DNA from: Chitinophagaceae bacterium
GTDB taxonomy: Bacteria; Bacteroidota; Bacteroidia; Chitinophagales; Chitinophagaceae
Direction: 5' to 3'
DNA length: 64,000 bases
Assembly (NCBI GenBank): GCA_947446645.1
Contig: CANFHA010000006.1
Location: forward strand, 62,001 to 126,000
Shown here: positions 28,789-37,855 of the stretch, piece after piece
How the letters are laid out: each line of letters opens with the position of its first letter
Numbering within the stretch: position 1 is the first letter of the stretch
The notes under the pieces: generated by a model
What the model was told of the DNA's origin: nothing
Database searches by the model: none
Seen by the model: the letters and a program-made list of their open reading frames with translations, nothing else
Translations under genes and position numbers: made by a program

Positions 28789-31407
28789 TCATGTTCCTGT
28801 TGCATCAGCATCTGATAATGTAATAGTATTACCAAGGCAGATAGTTGCAGGCCCTGATATCGGGCTAACAACTGGTATTGGATTTACTGTTACTACGACA
28901 GAGACGCCGGTCGCACAACCAAAGCTTGAAGTCACTGTATAGCTAACATTTACAGTACCTGCAGAAACCCCACTTACTTTTCCGTCGGTTCCTATTGTTG
29001 CGATTGACGTATTGGAGCTGCTCCATACACCACCAAGAGTGGTATTATCCAAAGAAGTCGATGCGTTCACACACACTATAGCGGTCCCTGTAATGGGGCT
29101 AACTACAGGTAACGGATTGACAGTTACGGTAGCACCATTTGGAGCATTACAACCATTTTGCTGACCGTAATAAATATATGTACCGGGAGTGGAGTTGTAT
29201 ACAAAGGCGTTGGCCGCAGGCGTGCCACTCAAAAGTGTAGTGTGTGCCGCACTGGTATAGAGATCATTGAAAGTCGCATCGCTTTTCACCCATTTAGGGG
29301 TGCTTGCAGTGCATGTTACGGAAACGTTGTCTATAATAAATGCCCAGCCGCTACTTGTGGTAAAGCTCCACCTGATCGCAACATTCGACTGACCTGCATA
29401 TGCGCTGAGATCTATAGAGCGTGGGTAAGATGTTGTGCTGTATGTGGCACCACCGGCCCAGTTATTATTTTCATTATAGATAGTTGTAAACGTGCCGGTT
29501 GGGCCAGTTGTTGATATTTGCACCACTAAAGTTTCACTTGTTCCCAGGTCATAAAAGCCCAGGTAGGCAAGGTTTGCCGCGCTATATCCGGCGAGGGAAA
29601 ATGCAGGCGTGGTTATGGTCGCAACTGTATTAAACGGACTGGCTGTACGCACCCAAAGATATTTAGATGAGCCTCCGATTGTGTTCACTGTTGTGGTGCT
29701 CCATGTTTGAGGGGAAGTAGCTACCGTGAAAAAGGTAGGACCGGCGCCTCCGCTTGTCCAGCCCGAAGGAATAGCACCCGCTGTGGTGCTCTCAAAATTT
29801 TCACTGAACGCGGTACCTGTCGCGGGAAGAACGCTCAGCGAAACTGTAGACCCGGCACACAATGATGAAGAAGATGGAGTAACTGTAAAAGAAGGTGTAA
29901 CATTTACCGATACCGTTGTTACTGCATTTGCAGTACATGTGGTAGTAGCATCAGTATATTTATAGGTGATGTTCGTTGTGCCGGCAGTTAAGCCAGTGAC
30001 AACGCCAGTTGAAGAATTAATAGTGCCTACAGCCAGGTTGCTGCTGCTCCATACGTGTGTACCTGTTGTGGCATCACTTAATGTTAATGGCGTACCGGTG
30101 CACATTGTATTACCACCGGTGATGGACGATACCGCAGGAATAGGATGTATGGAAATAACGGCAGTTGCTGAAGTAGCCGTAGCGCTCGTTACTGTGCAGG
30201 TAGAAGTAACCTGGTAATAAGTTGTTGCGGAAACAGTAGGTGTATATACAGAATTGGTTGCGCTGGGTATATTGGTAAAAGAACCACCCGCTCCTGTAGC
30301 CGATGATGCCCATTGATACGTTACATCAATCCCGGCAGTGGCGCCACTTAGTGTAAGTAATTGTGAGCCGCCTCCGCAGAAAGTTGTGGGGGTTGGCGTC
30401 ACGGTACCTGCGTTAACAGTAGCACAGGCAGAACTGGTAACGGTCAGCAGGGCTGGTGTTGAGTTTACTGTGCCGGCACAGTTAATAGCCTGGCAACGAT
30501 AACCATAGCCGTTCCATGTTGCGGGTACGGCGTTAAGAGATAATGTGTTGGTTGCTGCTGTAGTTGTAGTAGTAAAGCTTCCATAAGTGCCAGGTGCAGG
30601 ATCCATAGAGGCAGAGGTAATATTAACCCATGTACCACCTGTTGTGCCCGAGGTATTGCGCTGCCATTGATATTTTGTAACACCTGATACACCGCTTACA
30701 CTAAAGGTAGTAGCTGCGGCCGGTGCAATAATTGCATTCGATGGGCCAGTGGTAACTGTAGGTGCAGCCACTACGGTATAAGTGCCTGTTAACACAAGTC
30801 CCGTTGTATTAGTACCGGTAAAATACCAGTTGCCGGTAGTACCCTGCGGTACAAATAAAAATTTGATTGACGTACCTGCAGGAATATTCTGCAACGCCGT
30901 GACTGCTGATAATGTAGAACTACCTGCTGTTCCTGTTGTACCTGAAGTAGAGGTGGTAGTCCAGTTTCCCAACGACACGTAGGCGCCGCCGTTCAATGAA
31001 TAGAACACATTTACACTACCAGGCCCTGTAGCCGAGTGGCGTGAGCGGCCTGAAAGCTGCGCCAGTGAGGTATTACGGCACGTTGTCGTTACCGCAAACA
31101 CAAATCCATTGTTGTCTGTTCCCGAAGAGTTCCATCCTCCTGATCCTCCGTAACATCCAAGCGCATTTGTGCCGCTGGCTGCTAAACCAGATCCTCTCAC
31201 CAGGCCCGTACTGGTATAGTTAGCATCAAGGGTGGTGTAAGTAGTCCACGGAGAGGCGGGCCAGGTGGTTGATGATGGAATACTGGTAAAATCAAATGAT
31301 ACCAGCGTTGTTTGTGCATTTGCCGCTGCAGATATTAGCACCATGGCTAACAAACTGACTGCAAAGGCATGCATCGTTTGAAACTTCTTTTGTAGCGATT
31401 GTAACAT
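28789..31407 (-). CDS. N-terminal fragment of the giant Big_2 protein
   Basis: About 872 residues from the ATG at 31407 (MLQSLQKKFQTMHAFAVSLL), with a signal peptide ending AAANAQ; the frame is open to 31464. The N-terminal 200 residues resemble a secreted jelly-roll unit (CYGGSGGWNSSG, SRHSATGPGSVNVFYSLNGG). Ig-like units follow, then a MAM-like unit (FSENFESTTAGAIPSGW to WAFIIDNVSVTC) and at least two Big_2 repeats before the TGA. As translated it would lack the T9SS sorting signal and could not be exported through that route. Confidence 0.7.
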   Translation of the reverse strand: MLQSLQKKFQTMHAFAVSLLAMVLISAAANAQTTLVSFDFTSIPSSTTWPASPWTTYTTLDANYTSTGLVRGSGLAASGTNALGCYGGSGGWNSSGTDNNGFVFAVTTTCRNTSLAQLSGRSRHSATGPGSVNVFYSLNGGAYVSLGNWTTTSTSGTTGTAGSSTLSAVTALQNIPAGTSIKFLFVPQGTTGNWYFTGTNTTGLVLTGTYTVVAAPTVTTGPSNAIIAPAAATTFSVSGVSGVTKYQWQRNTSGTTGGTWVNITSASMDPAPGTYGSFTTTTTAATNTLSLNAVPATWNGYGYRCQAINCAGTVNSTPALLTVTSSACATVNAGTVTPTPTTFCGGGSQLLTLSGATAGIDVTYQWASSATGAGGSFTNIPSATNSVYTPTVSATTYYQVTSTCTVTSATATSATAVISIHPIPAVSSITGGNTMCTGTPLTLSDATTGTHVWSSSNLAVGTINSSTGVVTGLTAGTTNITYKYTDATTTCTANAVTTVSVNVTPSFTVTPSSSSLCAGSTVSLSVLPATGTAFSENFESTTAGAIPSGWTSGGAGPTFFTVATSPQTWSTTTVNTIGGSSKYLWVRTASPFNTVATITTPAFSLAGYSAANLAYLGFYDLGTSETLVVQISTTGPTGTFTTIYNENNNWAGGATYSTTSYPRSIDLSAYAGQSNVAIRWSFTTSSGWAFIIDNVSVTCTASTPKWVKSDATFNDLYTSAAHTTLLSGTPAANAFVYNSTPGTYIYYGQQNGCNAPNGATVTVNPLPVVSPITGTAIVCVNASTSLDNTTLGGVWSSSNTSIATIGTDGKVSGVSAGTVNVSYTVTSSFGCATGVSVVVTVNPIPVVSPISGPATICLGNTITLSDADATGT

Positions 31408-31610
31408 GTTGGGGGATTTTAAGACGCAAATATCAAAGCCCAGTGTTACCTTAAGGCTACACATCAGTTATGGCAATATCAATAAATTGTTTCTTATGTT
31501 ACCCGTGACTTACGCAATTGTTATGAACGTTACTACCAGGTTAGCAGAACGTTAAGGAGTATGTGAGTTACAAAAAAACAGGCCTTAGCGGGCACGTACG
31601 TGAAATAAAA

Positions 31611-31632
31611 ACGCAGGCAATTGAGCCTGCGT
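31611..31632 (-). terminator. intrinsic terminator of the 1150-residue secreted-protein gene
   Basis: On the minus strand ACGCAGGC pairs with GCCTGCGT around a 6-nt loop and is followed by TTTTATTTC. It lies 25 nt past the stop at 31657. Confidence 0.75.
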
Positions 31633-31656
31633 CCTTATTCTACTGAATGCGGAAAT

Positions 31657-34600
31657 TTACTCCTTCACAAACTTCTCTGTAATCAACCTCTTTCCTTCCT
31701 CATCATAAAGCGCGATCAGGTAAATACCATTAGCAAGCTGCGCAACATTTATTTCGTTTGAGAGACGCTTTTCAATGAGTTTCTTTCCATCCACACTTGT
31801 TATAGTTATGTTTACAGGTGTAGCATATTGCACATACAGTATCTCCGAAGCAGGATTAGGAGCAATGACCGGAAGGTTATAGGCATTCACTTTGCCTGTC
31901 TCAGTTGGTGTCAAATTGGTCACCGGGTAAGCATCTGCTACCGATATACAGCCGTTTGTATCTGTTACGCGTACGGCGTAGCTTCCTGTTACCAGGGGAT
32001 GTATGCGGTACGTAGTGCCACCGCTTACAGCGGTAACGTCTGCATACCATTGGTAAGAAGTGTAGAAGTTCTGTGTCTGAAGCCAGCCACCGGAATAGGA
32101 GATAACTGGATCAGGTAAAGCATGAACAGTTACGGTTACCGGCGGTGTTGTACCTACACAACTGCCTGTCACGGTAATGGCGCAGGTATAAATGCCGGAT
32201 TCAATAGCATTGAAAGTATTGCCGGTTGCGCCCGGTATCGCTATTGAATTTCTGAGCCATTGTATAGTGATACCAGCTGCGCCCGCACTGATGCCTACAG
32301 ACAGTGTAACATGGCTGCCCCAGCAGAAATGCAGCGGTGTGCCATAACTGATAAGCGGAGTAGTAACAAGCGTTACAATAGCCGGAGCCGCCGATGAATT
32401 TGTTGTGCAGCCCGCAGGTGTAGTGACCACTACATAATAAAAACCGGTAGTTGTAGCCGTATAAGATGCGCCGGTAGCGCCACTGATAGGTGCCGCGGTA
32501 ATTACAGAAGAACCACCATACCACTGATACGTATAACCGGCTACTGCCGGCACAGAAAGCGTAACACTGCCGCCGGTGCAGAATGCAAGCGGGCCGGAAG
32601 CTGTAATCGTTGAAATAGGTGCAGGATTGACCACAACAGGGAACAAACCGGCAGCAGTAGTGTCAGAACAACCAAAGCCGTTGATAACTATTACGCGGTA
32701 GTCGTGCGTACCCGGCACGTTTGCAGTATAAGAAATATTAGTTGCTCCGGCGAGTATTGTAGTGCCATCCAGCCATTGGTAAGTATAACCCGGCCCGGCA
32801 GTAAGTACCACGCTGTCATACGCGCAGAATGTAAGCGGGCCCGATGCCGTTGCTGTAGCCACCGGCTTAGGATTTATCGTCACAGTCACAGGCTCCGAAG
32901 TATCCTTGCAACCGCCTCCGGTTGTTATTTCTACCGCATAGCTGCCTGACGCAAATGCAGTGTAGGTCTGTGTTGTAGCCCCTGCTATTACTCCGACCAG
33001 TGTAAACCATCTGTAGGTATATCCTGCCGCGAAATTCGCGTTAAGCACTACCCCATTTGGAGCGCATACAGTGGTTGGCCCGGCAGGCGTTATAACAGCT
33101 ACCGGTTTAGGTAATATCGTCACAGTAAATGTACTGCCACCGTTGCACCCGCCGGCATTAGATACCGATATTGAATAAGTAGTAGTGATGGCAGGCGAAG
33201 CGGTATAGCTCACATTTGTTGCGCCGGCAATGGCTGTCGTACCGTCATACCATTGATACAAACTACCGGTACCCGAGGTTTCTGTAAGCACTACACTGCC
33301 TCCCGCGCAAAATGTTACGGGGCCTCCTGCAGTGATCACCGGCACCGGCGAGCTCGCTATTGTAACACTCGTTCCCGCAGAAGTATCTTTACATCCCCCT
33401 GCTGATGTGATCAATACCGAGTAAGAGCCGGTAGCAGTTGCCGTATATGTTTGTGTGCTTGCCCCGCTTATTACTCCACCTGCATTATACCACTGGTAAG
33501 TATATCCCGTACCAACAGTAGCATTAAGCGTCACCGTACCGGGTGCGCAAACAGTTGTTGGGCCTGCTGGTGTAATTACGGCAACCGGCGTTGGCAATAT
33601 CGTCAGCGCTATCGTAGCTCCGTTACTGCACCCTACAGAATTAGTAACTGACACCGAATAAGTTGTCGTTATAGTGGGTGATGCTACATAGCTTGCGTTT
33701 GTACCTCCTGGTATGGCGCTTGTTGCATCGTACCATTGATACAATGTGCCCGTACCTGATGTTTCGGTAAGTGTCAGATTACTACCTGCGCAGAATGATG
33801 TAGCGCCGCTGGCTGTTATTACCGGCGCCGGTGCAGCATTTATCGTTACACTTACGCTTGCAGATGTGTCGCTGCACCCTCCTGTCGCGGTTACCTGTAC
33901 TGAGTAGGTACCTGTGGCGGTTGCTGTATACGTTTGCGTAGTAGCGCCTGCTATTACACCCGATCCATTGTACCACTGGTAGGTATAACCCACTCCTATT
34001 GTGCCACCTAGCGTCACAGTTGCGGGGGCGCACACTGTTGTAGGCCCCGTTGGCGTTATTACGGCAACCGGTACCGGTAAAATTGTAACAGGAACGGTAG
34101 CGCCTGCAGTGCAACCCGCGGTTGTGGTCAGCGATATTGAGTAGGTTGTTGTAGCAGCAGGTGATGCTGTGTAACTGCTGGTCGTTGCACCAGTTATAGC
34201 ACTGCCTCCGGCATACCATTGATATAGCGTACCAGTGCCCGAAGTTTCCGTCAGCGTTATGCTGCTGCCGGGACAAATACTTGTCGGGCCACTGGCAGTT
34301 ATTACAGGTGTTGGTATCGGATTCACGGAAACGGTCACCGTTCCCGTACCCAGGCAAACACCCGGCCCATAGCCTGTGATCGTATAGGTAGCAGTGCTGC
34401 CGGGGGTTGATGTCACGGTGGCACCGGTCGTGGCAGACAAGCCCGAGGCAGGAGACCACAAATAAGTAGGCGTGGTGCCCGCTCCTCCTGCTGTAAGCGT
34501 TACACTGCCTGTGGGGCCACAAACACCTGGGGCAGCGGGAGAACAGGTGATAACAGGATTTGTGCAGGTAGCATTAAGATAATAATCGCACGCCTCGCCC

Positions 34601-35109
34601 CACTTGGCAGAGCATGGCGGATTAATGGTAGACAAAGCACCTCCGGAACTCGGCGGCTCGCCGAGAAACACACGCATATGCAGGTTCGTATTGGTCACAA
34701 TACCTATCAATGGAATATTGAAGTTATATACGGTCGAAACCAGGCCTACCGGCATAGTAATTATTGAACCCGACAATTCAGTGGTTTCGTACGTTCCGTT
34801 GTTGTTCCAGTCTACATACACAGCCAGGTAAGCATAGTAGCTCGAAAGCCGGGACACATTGATACTGACGGTGGAACCGGTAGGAGCAGTGACACCCTGT
34901 GTGGTGAAATTGTTGAAAAAAGTACCTATACAACTTCCTGCCGAATAAGCTATAGTTGAAGTAACCCCGGCGCCACCTGCCGTAATAGAAGTAAAATACT
35001 GAGATACGCATCCCGACGGAAACGTGGGGCCAACACCAACCGCACACTGCGACCACGACCTTATTGATAAAAAAATAAAGACAATAGCAATTGAGTATAT
35101 CTTTCTCAT
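31657..35109 (-). CDS. secreted GEVED/Ig-like repeat protein with T9SS type A sorting domain
   Basis: 1150 residues. The signal peptide is about residues 1-20 (ending RSWSQ). A GEVED domain follows (about 25-180; YLAVYVDWNNNGTYE, CSAKWGEACDYYLNATC). Then come about ten Ig-like repeats of some 80-90 residues. Two kinds alternate, one with SGTGTLYQWYAG and one beginning AVITPAGPTTVCAP with YQWYN. The type A T9SS domain is at the C-terminus (IAPNPASEILYVQYATP, LANGIYLIALYDEEGKRL). It has its own terminator and a -7 box far upstream (35184-35191), so it is probably a single-gene unit. Confidence 0.87.
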   Translation of the reverse strand: MRKIYSIAIVFIFLSIRSWSQCAVGVGPTFPSGCVSQYFTSITAGGAGVTSTIAYSAGSCIGTFFNNFTTQGVTAPTGSTVSINVSRLSSYYAYLAVYVDWNNNGTYETTELSGSIITMPVGLVSTVYNFNIPLIGIVTNTNLHMRVFLGEPPSSGGALSTINPPCSAKWGEACDYYLNATCTNPVITCSPAAPGVCGPTGSVTLTAGGAGTTPTYLWSPASGLSATTGATVTSTPGSTATYTITGYGPGVCLGTGTVTVSVNPIPTPVITASGPTSICPGSSITLTETSGTGTLYQWYAGGSAITGATTSSYTASPAATTTYSISLTTTAGCTAGATVPVTILPVPVAVITPTGPTTVCAPATVTLGGTIGVGYTYQWYNGSGVIAGATTQTYTATATGTYSVQVTATGGCSDTSASVSVTINAAPAPVITASGATSFCAGSNLTLTETSGTGTLYQWYDATSAIPGGTNASYVASPTITTTYSVSVTNSVGCSNGATIALTILPTPVAVITPAGPTTVCAPGTVTLNATVGTGYTYQWYNAGGVISGASTQTYTATATGSYSVLITSAGGCKDTSAGTSVTIASSPVPVITAGGPVTFCAGGSVVLTETSGTGSLYQWYDGTTAIAGATNVSYTASPAITTTYSISVSNAGGCNGGSTFTVTILPKPVAVITPAGPTTVCAPNGVVLNANFAAGYTYRWFTLVGVIAGATTQTYTAFASGSYAVEITTGGGCKDTSEPVTVTINPKPVATATASGPLTFCAYDSVVLTAGPGYTYQWLDGTTILAGATNISYTANVPGTHDYRVIVINGFGCSDTTAAGLFPVVVNPAPISTITASGPLAFCTGGSVTLSVPAVAGYTYQWYGGSSVITAAPISGATGASYTATTTGFYYVVVTTPAGCTTNSSAAPAIVTLVTTPLISYGTPLHFCWGSHVTLSVGISAGAAGITIQWLRNSIAIPGATGNTFNAIESGIYTCAITVTGSCVGTTPPVTVTVHALPDPVISYSGGWLQTQNFYTSYQWYADVTAVSGGTTYRIHPLVTGSYAVRVTDTNGCISVADAYPVTNLTPTETGKVNAYNLPVIAPNPASEILYVQYATPVNITITSVDGKKLIEKRLSNEINVAQLANGIYLIALYDEEGKRLITEKFVKE

Positions 35110-35183
35110 ATTAATGCATTAAGATTAATCCCCCACACCATATCCGGAAAATCATTCCGGAAATAGTATAAGAAGGCCTAATG

Positions 35184-35191
35184 CAAAGTTA
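35184..35191 (-). promoter_or_regulatory. Bacteroidota -7 box upstream of the GEVED protein gene
   Basis: The minus strand reads TAACTTTG (TAnnTTTG), 74 nt before the ATG at 35109. The remaining non-coding stretch to 35600 holds a CCTCGAA/TTCGAGG hairpin (35408-35424), a CGCGT/ACGCG hairpin (35437-35451), the left att copy and putative integrase arm motifs. No gene is seen there. Confidence 0.35.
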
Positions 35192-35452
35192 GAGTCACTA
35201 CAGCGCGAACCCTTGCAAGCTATATTAAGTGTATGTTAGCTTAAAGTTACCTACGTTAGTTTAGTGTTAAGAAAACAGTGAGTTATGAAAAGCGAATTAC
35301 TTTTTAAAGGTGAGTTTAATTCTCAGTTTATATTTCTGAATCACAATATCAATTCCAACTTTTCTACTATTTGATAGATAAGAAAGGGTAAAAGATGCCA
35401 ATCTCGTCCTCGAATATTTCGAGGCTGTGATGGAGCCGCGTCTTCAACGCGT

Positions 35453-35470
35453 TTACTTCCCAATACAAAA
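35453..35470. repeat. attL: left copy of the mnmE-end repeat
   Basis: TTACTTCCCAATACAAAA. Its minus strand encodes F-C-I-G-K-stop with the Gly as GGG. It is the stub of the original mnmE 3' end left on the far side of the island. Confidence 0.75.
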
Positions 35471-35510
35471 TGTAAAGCAACCAGTGTTTTAAATAGTTCG
35501 CTGGGTTAGC

Positions 35511-35547
35511 TCAATAAATAATCAGTTAAAACGAGTGTTTTTATTGA
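35511..35547. promoter_or_regulatory. putative integrase arm-type motifs near attL
   Basis: TCAATAAA at 35511-35518 and its inverse TTTATTGA at 35540-35547 lie 40-77 nt inside the left att copy. The same octamer occurs four times near the right end. The second copy sits within a GTGTTTTT/AAAAAACAC hairpin (35535-35555) that may also terminate the nuclease-like gene at 35601. Confidence 0.45.
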
Positions 35548-35600
35548 AAAAACACAAAAAATATTGTTTGTGAATATTTAAAAAAATGCCTTAGTTCGAC

Positions 35601-36002
35601 TCAATTCTTTTTTACTTCACCGTTTTCAGAAACAAAATATACTGTTATATCTAGTTTTTTTAGGGAGGGGAGAATTCTCGTTATCATTCTCGTATGGTCA
35701 TCATTATGAGGCAATGCAAATGCAAAATCAATTTCGCTGTCTTTATTTAGTTCAATCATTGCATACAAAGTAGCCATAGATATGTGAGTTGAAACTTGGC
35801 TATTTGAAAATGGTTTGCCATAATTTCTTGTATGAGGTTTGCTACTGGTAGCTCCCTTCGCTTCAACAAATAGTTTTCTATTGTTTTTGGAAGCAATAAT
35901 ATCAATGCCTTTTTGATTAGTTGTTGCCTTTCTAATTATGGTGTAACCATCGCTACGCAAATAATCGGCAACAAAATCTATTATTTCATTCTCCGTAAGC
36001 AT
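35601..36002 (-). CDS. PD-(D/E)xK nuclease-like protein
   Basis: A 133-residue cytoplasmic protein. KGIDIIASKNNRKLFVEAKG gives D34 followed by E47-x-K49, the PD-(D/E)xK core spacing found in restriction-endonuclease-like folds, and a helix (ENEIIDFVADYLRSDGY) precedes it as usual. The C-terminal half is mixed alpha/beta. It is transcribed away from the five-gene operon and is the leftmost gene of the island. It could be a nuclease or a restriction-like subunit. The exact family is not recognised, and the active-site call rests on motif only. Confidence 0.65.
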   Translation of the reverse strand: MLTENEIIDFVADYLRSDGYTIIRKATTNQKGIDIIASKNNRKLFVEAKGATSSKPHTRNYGKPFSNSQVSTHISMATLYAMIELNKDSEIDFAFALPHNDDHTRMITRILPSLKKLDITVYFVSENGEVKKN

Positions 36003-36098
36003 AATATCTCAATCAAAATCTAATCAAATTTTGGTAACTCTTTATTGTTGTAAGTTCATTTATTGTTGATACAAAGTTATATAATAAATGTTTTTAAA

Positions 36099-36106
36099 TA
36101 GATTTG
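36099..36106 (+). promoter_or_regulatory. Bacteroidota -7 box of the island operon
   Basis: TAGATTTG (TAnnTTTG) lies 17 nt before the ATG at 36124 and inside the longer frame that opens at 36088. It therefore supports 36124 as the start and marks the likely promoter of the five-gene cargo operon. Confidence 0.45.
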
Positions 36107-36123
36107 CGTATTCAAAATTGAGA

Positions 36124-36543
36124 ATGGATAAAAGAGAGTTTATTATATCAGAGGAAGTGCTTGCTGAAATAAAGAGTAAATACCCTCAACAAGGGAAAAA
36201 CAGCCACATAGGGCATATTGCAGTAGAAATTGTAAAGCGCTATTTTTCAGAGTTATATACTCAACCAAAATTCACTCAAAATAAAGGCATTGACCTAACT
36301 GTCATAAGTGATACTAGTACTGAGCATTTTGAAATTAAAGGAACGGAAGACAGCGATATTTCTTGGAGTAAATTATTTGTATCTGGACAACCTTGTTACG
36401 ATAATCTCATAGGTGGCGTTACAACTTTGGTAAGGGTTACAAATGTCGGTCAGCGAAAAATGACACTTTATTTTATGAGGTACGGAGAACATTTTGAATT
36501 AGTACCAGAGGTTCGGTGGAAAATGAAAAAAATAAAAAAATAA
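36124..36543 (+). CDS. second PD-(D/E)xK-like protein (NOV/DUF3883-like)
   Basis: 139 residues from MDKREFIISEEVLAEIKSKY. The core QNKGIDLTVISD-x-x-EHFEIKGTEDSD gives D57 and E70-x-K72, followed by a conserved-looking WSKLFVSG. This helix-then-D-ExK order resembles the DUF3883 (NO VEIN C-terminal) group of restriction-endonuclease-like domains. It is the first gene of a rightward operon; the next gene begins 5 nt after its stop. The start at 36124 rather than 36088 is chosen from the -7 box between them. A role in nucleic-acid cleavage or recognition is inferred. Confidence 0.65.
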   Translation: MDKREFIISEEVLAEIKSKYPQQGKNSHIGHIAVEIVKRYFSELYTQPKFTQNKGIDLTVISDTSTEHFEIKGTEDSDISWSKLFVSGQPCYDNLIGGVTTLVRVTNVGQRKMTLYFMRYGEHFELVPEVRWKMKKIKK

Positions 36544-36548
36544 ATACT

Positions 36549-37055
36549 ATGGATGCATACGAAGTTTTAAAGAATAGAGACAGTTCAAAACCAATAGACG
36601 CAGTTTATTTTTACAAATTAATTTCGAAATTTCAAGAACAGTATTTACTTAAAAGGAATTACTCCGAGCGGCTTTCTCTGCATCGAAATCCGATAGAAGT
36701 AAAGAATGATTTGTTGGAAGAACTTTATCCTTACTTGCAGAAAATTCAGAATAGAGATGAGATGAGGTACATTGATGCTGAGAAACGTAGTTCTGGATAT
36801 GTGCCTACAAGGGTAATGGATATTTGGAGATCTGATAAAAGGTTGAAAAGCTGTTATGACGCCATCAAAGTATATTGTAAACTAACGTTGGCAGATTTTA
36901 ATCTAATTGCTATTCATATTGCTGAGTATAGAGCAATGAGTAAGTTAGCTTCAAAAATTGAACGCTCAAAAAACAGACCCATTATTAGCCTGTTTTCAGT
37001 TTCTCTAAATACTGAAGCTCACCAAAGCCCATACGCTATGAAATTTGATTTATAG
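36549..37055 (+). CDS. island protein of unknown function
   Basis: 168 residues from MDAYEVLKNRDSSKPIDAVY; the frame is open to 36516, overlapping the previous gene, but 36549 avoids the overlap. It is helical and basic, with no signal or membrane helix. The middle block RYIDAEKRSSGYVPTRVMDI and the helix KLTLADFNLIAIHIAEYRAM are the most distinctive. I do not recognise a family. It lies 5 nt after the PD-(D/E)xK-like gene and 20 nt before the membrane protein gene, so it belongs to the operon. Confidence 0.6.
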   Translation: MDAYEVLKNRDSSKPIDAVYFYKLISKFQEQYLLKRNYSERLSLHRNPIEVKNDLLEELYPYLQKIQNRDEMRYIDAEKRSSGYVPTRVMDIWRSDKRLKSCYDAIKVYCKLTLADFNLIAIHIAEYRAMSKLASKIERSKNRPIISLFSVSLNTEAHQSPYAMKFDL

Positions 37056-37075
37056 TTGCCGTAAATATTACCATT

Positions 37076-37816
37076 ATGAAAAATAAGTTCATCATAGTCC
37101 TGCTTCTTTTTGTTTCATTTTCTTACTTGTCGATTTCTCATCCGGATACAGCGAACAATAATCGCCAATTGACCAATGGCCTTAAGCTTAAGGTGGATAC
37201 CTTGGCTGTTAATCCAATATCTAAGGAGAACAATTATACCGACAATGTTGTTAATAAAAGTATGCCTTGGATTGCTTCATTGATTATTGGGATGATGACA
37301 GTGATTGTTAGTGTCAAAGTTTCAAAAGCATCTTCGAAAAATGTCGACAAGCAAATTGAGGCTTCAACAAGAATTGCTATCGAACAAATTAATAGTTCAA
37401 AAGAACTTGCATTAACAGAGTTTAAAGCTACTTTGAATTCTAAAAATCGGCAAGACTGGATAAATGAGGTTCGGAACTGTTTGAGTGAATACATTACCCA
37501 GTGCAGAATGCTAAATATAGAATGTCAAAATACACCTATATCTAGTGAAAAATTTGAAGACTATTTTAGTAAGACTAACTATAATTATTACAGATTGCTA
37601 CTATTGCTTAAACATAATAAAGATGAGCATTCTCCTTTATTTACGTTGCTAAATGAAATGTCTGGATTGATGGACAAGCATATACTAAATGCTAGGCACG
37701 AGATTAATGACTATGACAATGTCGCAATTCTTCAAAAGCAAAATGAAATCGTTAAGGCAGGAATGGAATTATTTTATTTCGAATGGAATAAAATTCAAAA
37801 GATGGAAAATAAATGA
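37076..37816 (+). CDS. membrane-anchored coiled-coil protein
   Basis: 246 residues. A hydrophobic N-terminal helix (about 4-20) and a second transmembrane segment (about 64-83, MPWIASLIIGMMTVIVSVKV) bracket a short polar loop. A coiled coil follows (about 85-125, QIEASTRIAIEQINSSKELA) and then a helical cytoplasmic domain with RQDWINEVRNCLSEYI. This layout, two anchors then a coiled coil and an RQxWIxxxR helix, recurs in uncharacterised membrane proteins of accessory regions. It sits in the middle of the cargo operon. A membrane effector or anchor role is an inference. Confidence 0.6.
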   Translation: MKNKFIIVLLLFVSFSYLSISHPDTANNNRQLTNGLKLKVDTLAVNPISKENNYTDNVVNKSMPWIASLIIGMMTVIVSVKVSKASSKNVDKQIEASTRIAIEQINSSKELALTEFKATLNSKNRQDWINEVRNCLSEYITQCRMLNIECQNTPISSEKFEDYFSKTNYNYYRLLLLLKHNKDEHSPLFTLLNEMSGLMDKHILNARHEINDYDNVAILQKQNEIVKAGMELFYFEWNKIQKMENK

Positions 37817-37855
37817 TCGCACTATTTTTATTTGAACCGTCCTTTCTAATTAATA

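Larger units (their letters stand above)
22075..31407 (-). pseudogene. giant Big_2 repeat T9SS protein interrupted by one in-frame TGA
   Basis: The two minus-strand frames at 28789-31407 and 22075-28788 are in the same phase, joined through a single TGA at 28789-28791. Reading through gives one protein of about 3110 residues with a signal peptide at the start and a type A T9SS sorting domain at the end. The stop falls in the sequence ATGT-stop-LSDDETIAT. In the other repeats the same place reads GTW(S)S, so TGA replaces a TGG Trp codon by one G-to-A change. TGA ends other genes here (the CoA-transferase at 2342-2344, for example), so recoding is unlikely. The change may be a real nonsense mutation, a subpopulation variant, or a sequence error. 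Confidence 0.75.

Noticed and set aside
28761-28791. Recoding of TGA as Trp
   Set aside because: TGA ends other genes in this window and recoding is not known in this phylum; a single nonsense change or sequence error is simpler.
17723-31407. Regularly spaced repeats resembling a CRISPR or tandem-repeat array
   Set aside because: The period (about 220-270 nt) and sequence match the GGTWSSSN core of Big_2 protein repeats in one continuous reading frame; there are no identical 25-40-nt repeats with unique spacers.
31592-31601. CACGTACGTG palindrome between two secreted-protein genes
   Set aside because: Short, isolated and beyond the terminator; no basis for a regulatory role.
35453-35470. 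tRNA gene as the island's attachment site
   Set aside because: No tRNA cloverleaf is present at either end; the repeat is the mnmE 3' end.
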